From: Bryobacteraceae bacterium
GTDB lineage: Bacteria; Acidobacteriota; Terriglobia; Bryobacterales; Bryobacteraceae
DNA: 7,478 bases
Assembly (NCBI GenBank): GCA_019686145.1
Contig: JADGHK010000105.1
Span: 1-7,478 of the forward strand
Direction: 5' to 3'
Shown here: positions 6,444 through 7,478 of the stretch, in pieces
Layout of the letters: every line of letters begins with the position of its first letter
How positions within the stretch are numbered: position 1 is the first letter of the stretch
Notes under the pieces: model-generated
Database searches by the model: none
Seen by the model: the letters and a program-made list of their open reading frames with translations, nothing else
What the model was told of the DNA's origin: nothing
Translations under genes and position numbers: made by a program

Positions 6444-6578
6444 ATGAGACTGGCGCATATCTTCTGTGCGATGGTCTTGGCGGGCTGTTAAGCAGTTCCA
6501 GCAGCTTGCGAGGAGCGGGTTCTCAATCTCTCGGGGAGGGAGGCGCAGTTTAGCGGAGCATTTCAGCAGGGCTCTGTA
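6444..6578 (+). pseudogene. Interrupted signal-peptide start of the downstream beta-strand protein
   Basis: ATG 6444 is preceded by AGGGG with a 5-nt gap and encodes MRLAHIFCAMVLAGC, which looks like a bacterial export signal ending in a lipobox-like LAGC. The next codon is TAA (6489-6491). The same frame then runs on without another stop (AVPAACEERVLNLSG and onward) straight into the open frame at 6579, to 7475. The simplest reading is that the intact ancestor was a 343-residue exported protein and that one base change created the stop. A single base could turn TAA back into TTA (Leu) or TCA (Ser), either of which would give a continuous signal peptide. A sequencing or assembly error is an alternative. 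Confidence 0.6.
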
Positions 6579-7475
6579 ATGCCGAAGTGGAGCGGGAACT
6601 ACTTGCTCCAATTCGTAATTTCCCGAACCAGCCAGGAGGCGGGACCGAACGTTCGGGCCTGGGACAGAACGGGCAAGCTCGTCCTTGAAACGCGCGTCTG
6701 GTCTCCTGACGCCTGGCAAGTCACGGTCTTCGATATAGCGGGCTCAACGGAAGGCGAAGTCGCCGTGGCCGGGGCGGCATATACGAATTCCGGAACCAGG
6801 ACTCCTTTTATCGCGTGGGTCTCGCCGTCGGGTGAGACGCGGCTGGCCGTGCGGACGTCGCCCTTCTCTCCCGAGGCGCTGTGCTTTGGCCCCGACGGCT
6901 CCGTGTGGGCTTTGGGCGCACACTACGATGAATCGGGACTCATCGAACCGGAGCGGGGCACATTGCAGCAGTATGACCGGCAAGGCAAACTCGTTCGCGA
7001 ACTGCTCCCCCGCTCTTCGTTTGCAAATGCGGTCAACCCGGCGCTTGGCCCCGGAGATCCCGCACATGGTCCTGCCGGGAGAGCCGTGCTCATGACGCTT
7101 CAGGACCGGATCGGCATCCTCAGCAAGAGCGCCAGGGAGTGGATCGAGGTTGACTCGGCCGGGAATCTGATCGGACGTTGGGCTTTCTCCTGGCCGGAGG
7201 CGCGCAACAGGAACGGGGAACCGGAGGCCGGTAAGAAGCGAGAAATCATCGGGAATGCCGCGGCGTTCCGTGCCAATGGCGATGTCCTGGCCACGTTCTG
7301 GGATCCGGCAGGAAGACAAGTCTACAGGCTGGACCGCGCCAGCGGGCGGTGGTTGCCCGTAGCCGCTGAGAGCGACATCGCCAGCCGCGTGATGTTTGGA
7401 GCGGATGGGAATTCGGTGGTGATGTCGAAAGGGCAAGGCGACCAGTCGCTGATTTGGGTCGATTCAGGCATTTAG
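6579..7475 (+). CDS. Beta-propeller-like repeat protein of unknown function, missing its N-terminal export signal
   Basis: The open frame from ATG 6579 gives 298 residues. I do not recognise a named family. It has repeated beta-strand units with D/G turns typical of NHL- or YVTN-like propellers: AWDRTGKLV (27-35), CFGPDGSVWALG (102-113), QYDRQGKLVREL (131-142), VDSAGNLIGRW (191-201), FRANGDVLATF (230-240) and MFGADGNSVVM (272-282). Similar secreted or surface proteins of unknown role are, from memory, frequent in Acidobacteriota. No catalytic motif or membrane segment is seen. ATG 6579 is the first start after the TAA at 6489; only a weak AGGG (6568-6571) precedes it. The coding frame extends upstream in phase to a signal-peptide-like start at 6444, so this is probably a decayed or N-terminally shortened exported protein. 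If translated from 6579, the product would stay in the cytoplasm. It lies 240 nt after ntrX on the same strand. Confidence 0.6.
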   Translation: MPKWSGNYLLQFVISRTSQEAGPNVRAWDRTGKLVLETRVWSPDAWQVTVFDIAGSTEGEVAVAGAAYTNSGTRTPFIAWVSPSGETRLAVRTSPFSPEALCFGPDGSVWALGAHYDESGLIEPERGTLQQYDRQGKLVRELLPRSSFANAVNPALGPGDPAHGPAGRAVLMTLQDRIGILSKSAREWIEVDSAGNLIGRWAFSWPEARNRNGEPEAGKKREIIGNAAAFRANGDVLATFWDPAGRQVYRLDRASGRWLPVAAESDIASRVMFGADGNSVVMSKGQGDQSLIWVDSGI

Positions 7476-7478
7476 TCC

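Noticed and set aside
6489..6491. TAA as a programmed readthrough or recoding site
   Set aside because: No supporting structure or family precedent is visible. A nonsense mutation or sequencing error is simpler.
6342..6719. Minus-strand open frame (125 codons) covering the ntrX-downstream spacer
   Set aside because: Its product has no recognisable pattern and no good ribosome binding site. The plus-strand signal-peptide-like sequence in the same region is a better explanation.
6744..7436. Minus-strand open frame (230 codons) opposite the beta-strand protein
   Set aside because: Its composition is Arg/Pro/Gly-rich and typical of an antisense shadow. The plus strand shows repeated strand-turn units.

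Overview
The window is GC-rich, densely packed bacterial chromosomal DNA, most likely from an Acidobacteriota member of the Solibacter/Bryobacter type. That placement is an inference from protein character: a small PilZ protein paired with a receiver-like protein that has lost its phosphorylation residues, a secreted RidA, an NtrY/NtrX pair, and a repeat-rich beta-strand protein of a kind common in that phylum. I see no mobile element, tRNA, rRNA, CRISPR array or integration scar.

Layout. (1) 1-1245, plus: most of rarA (AAA+ replication-recombination factor), cut by the left window edge. (2) 1223-1657, minus: a RidA-family protein with a signal peptide, whose 3' end overlaps the end of rarA by 23 nt. 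(3) 1658-1814: a divergent intergenic region with a short CCTAGTAC motif and a candidate plus-strand promoter. (4) 1815-2174, plus: a 119-residue PilZ-domain protein. (5) 2171-2665, minus: a degenerate receiver-domain protein; it and the PilZ gene end on the same CTAG palindrome. (6) 2666-2889: a second divergent intergenic region that again carries the CCTAGTAC motif. (7) 2890-4977 and 4974-6338, plus: a translationally coupled NtrY-like membrane histidine kinase and NtrX-like sigma-54 activator. (8) 6339-7475: a beta-strand-repeat protein whose apparent signal peptide (from 6444) is broken by an in-frame TAA at 6489, leaving an open frame from 6579.

How the parts work together. NtrY and NtrX form one complete phosphorelay: membrane sensor, HAMP, PAS, kinase, then receiver, AAA+ and Fis-type DNA binding. 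Its stimulus and targets cannot be read from this window. The PilZ protein (c-di-GMP binding predicted from intact motifs) and the convergent degenerate receiver look like a small signalling pair. The same 8-nt sequence lies at nearly the same distance (85 and 83 nt) upstream of both start codons, which hints at a shared regulator.

Most of the window is ordinary, well-conserved bacterial machinery. The points most worth checking are the interrupted signal peptide at the right end, the shared intergenic motif, and the PilZ/degenerate-receiver pair. I do not see convincing evidence of a wholly new multi-gene system.
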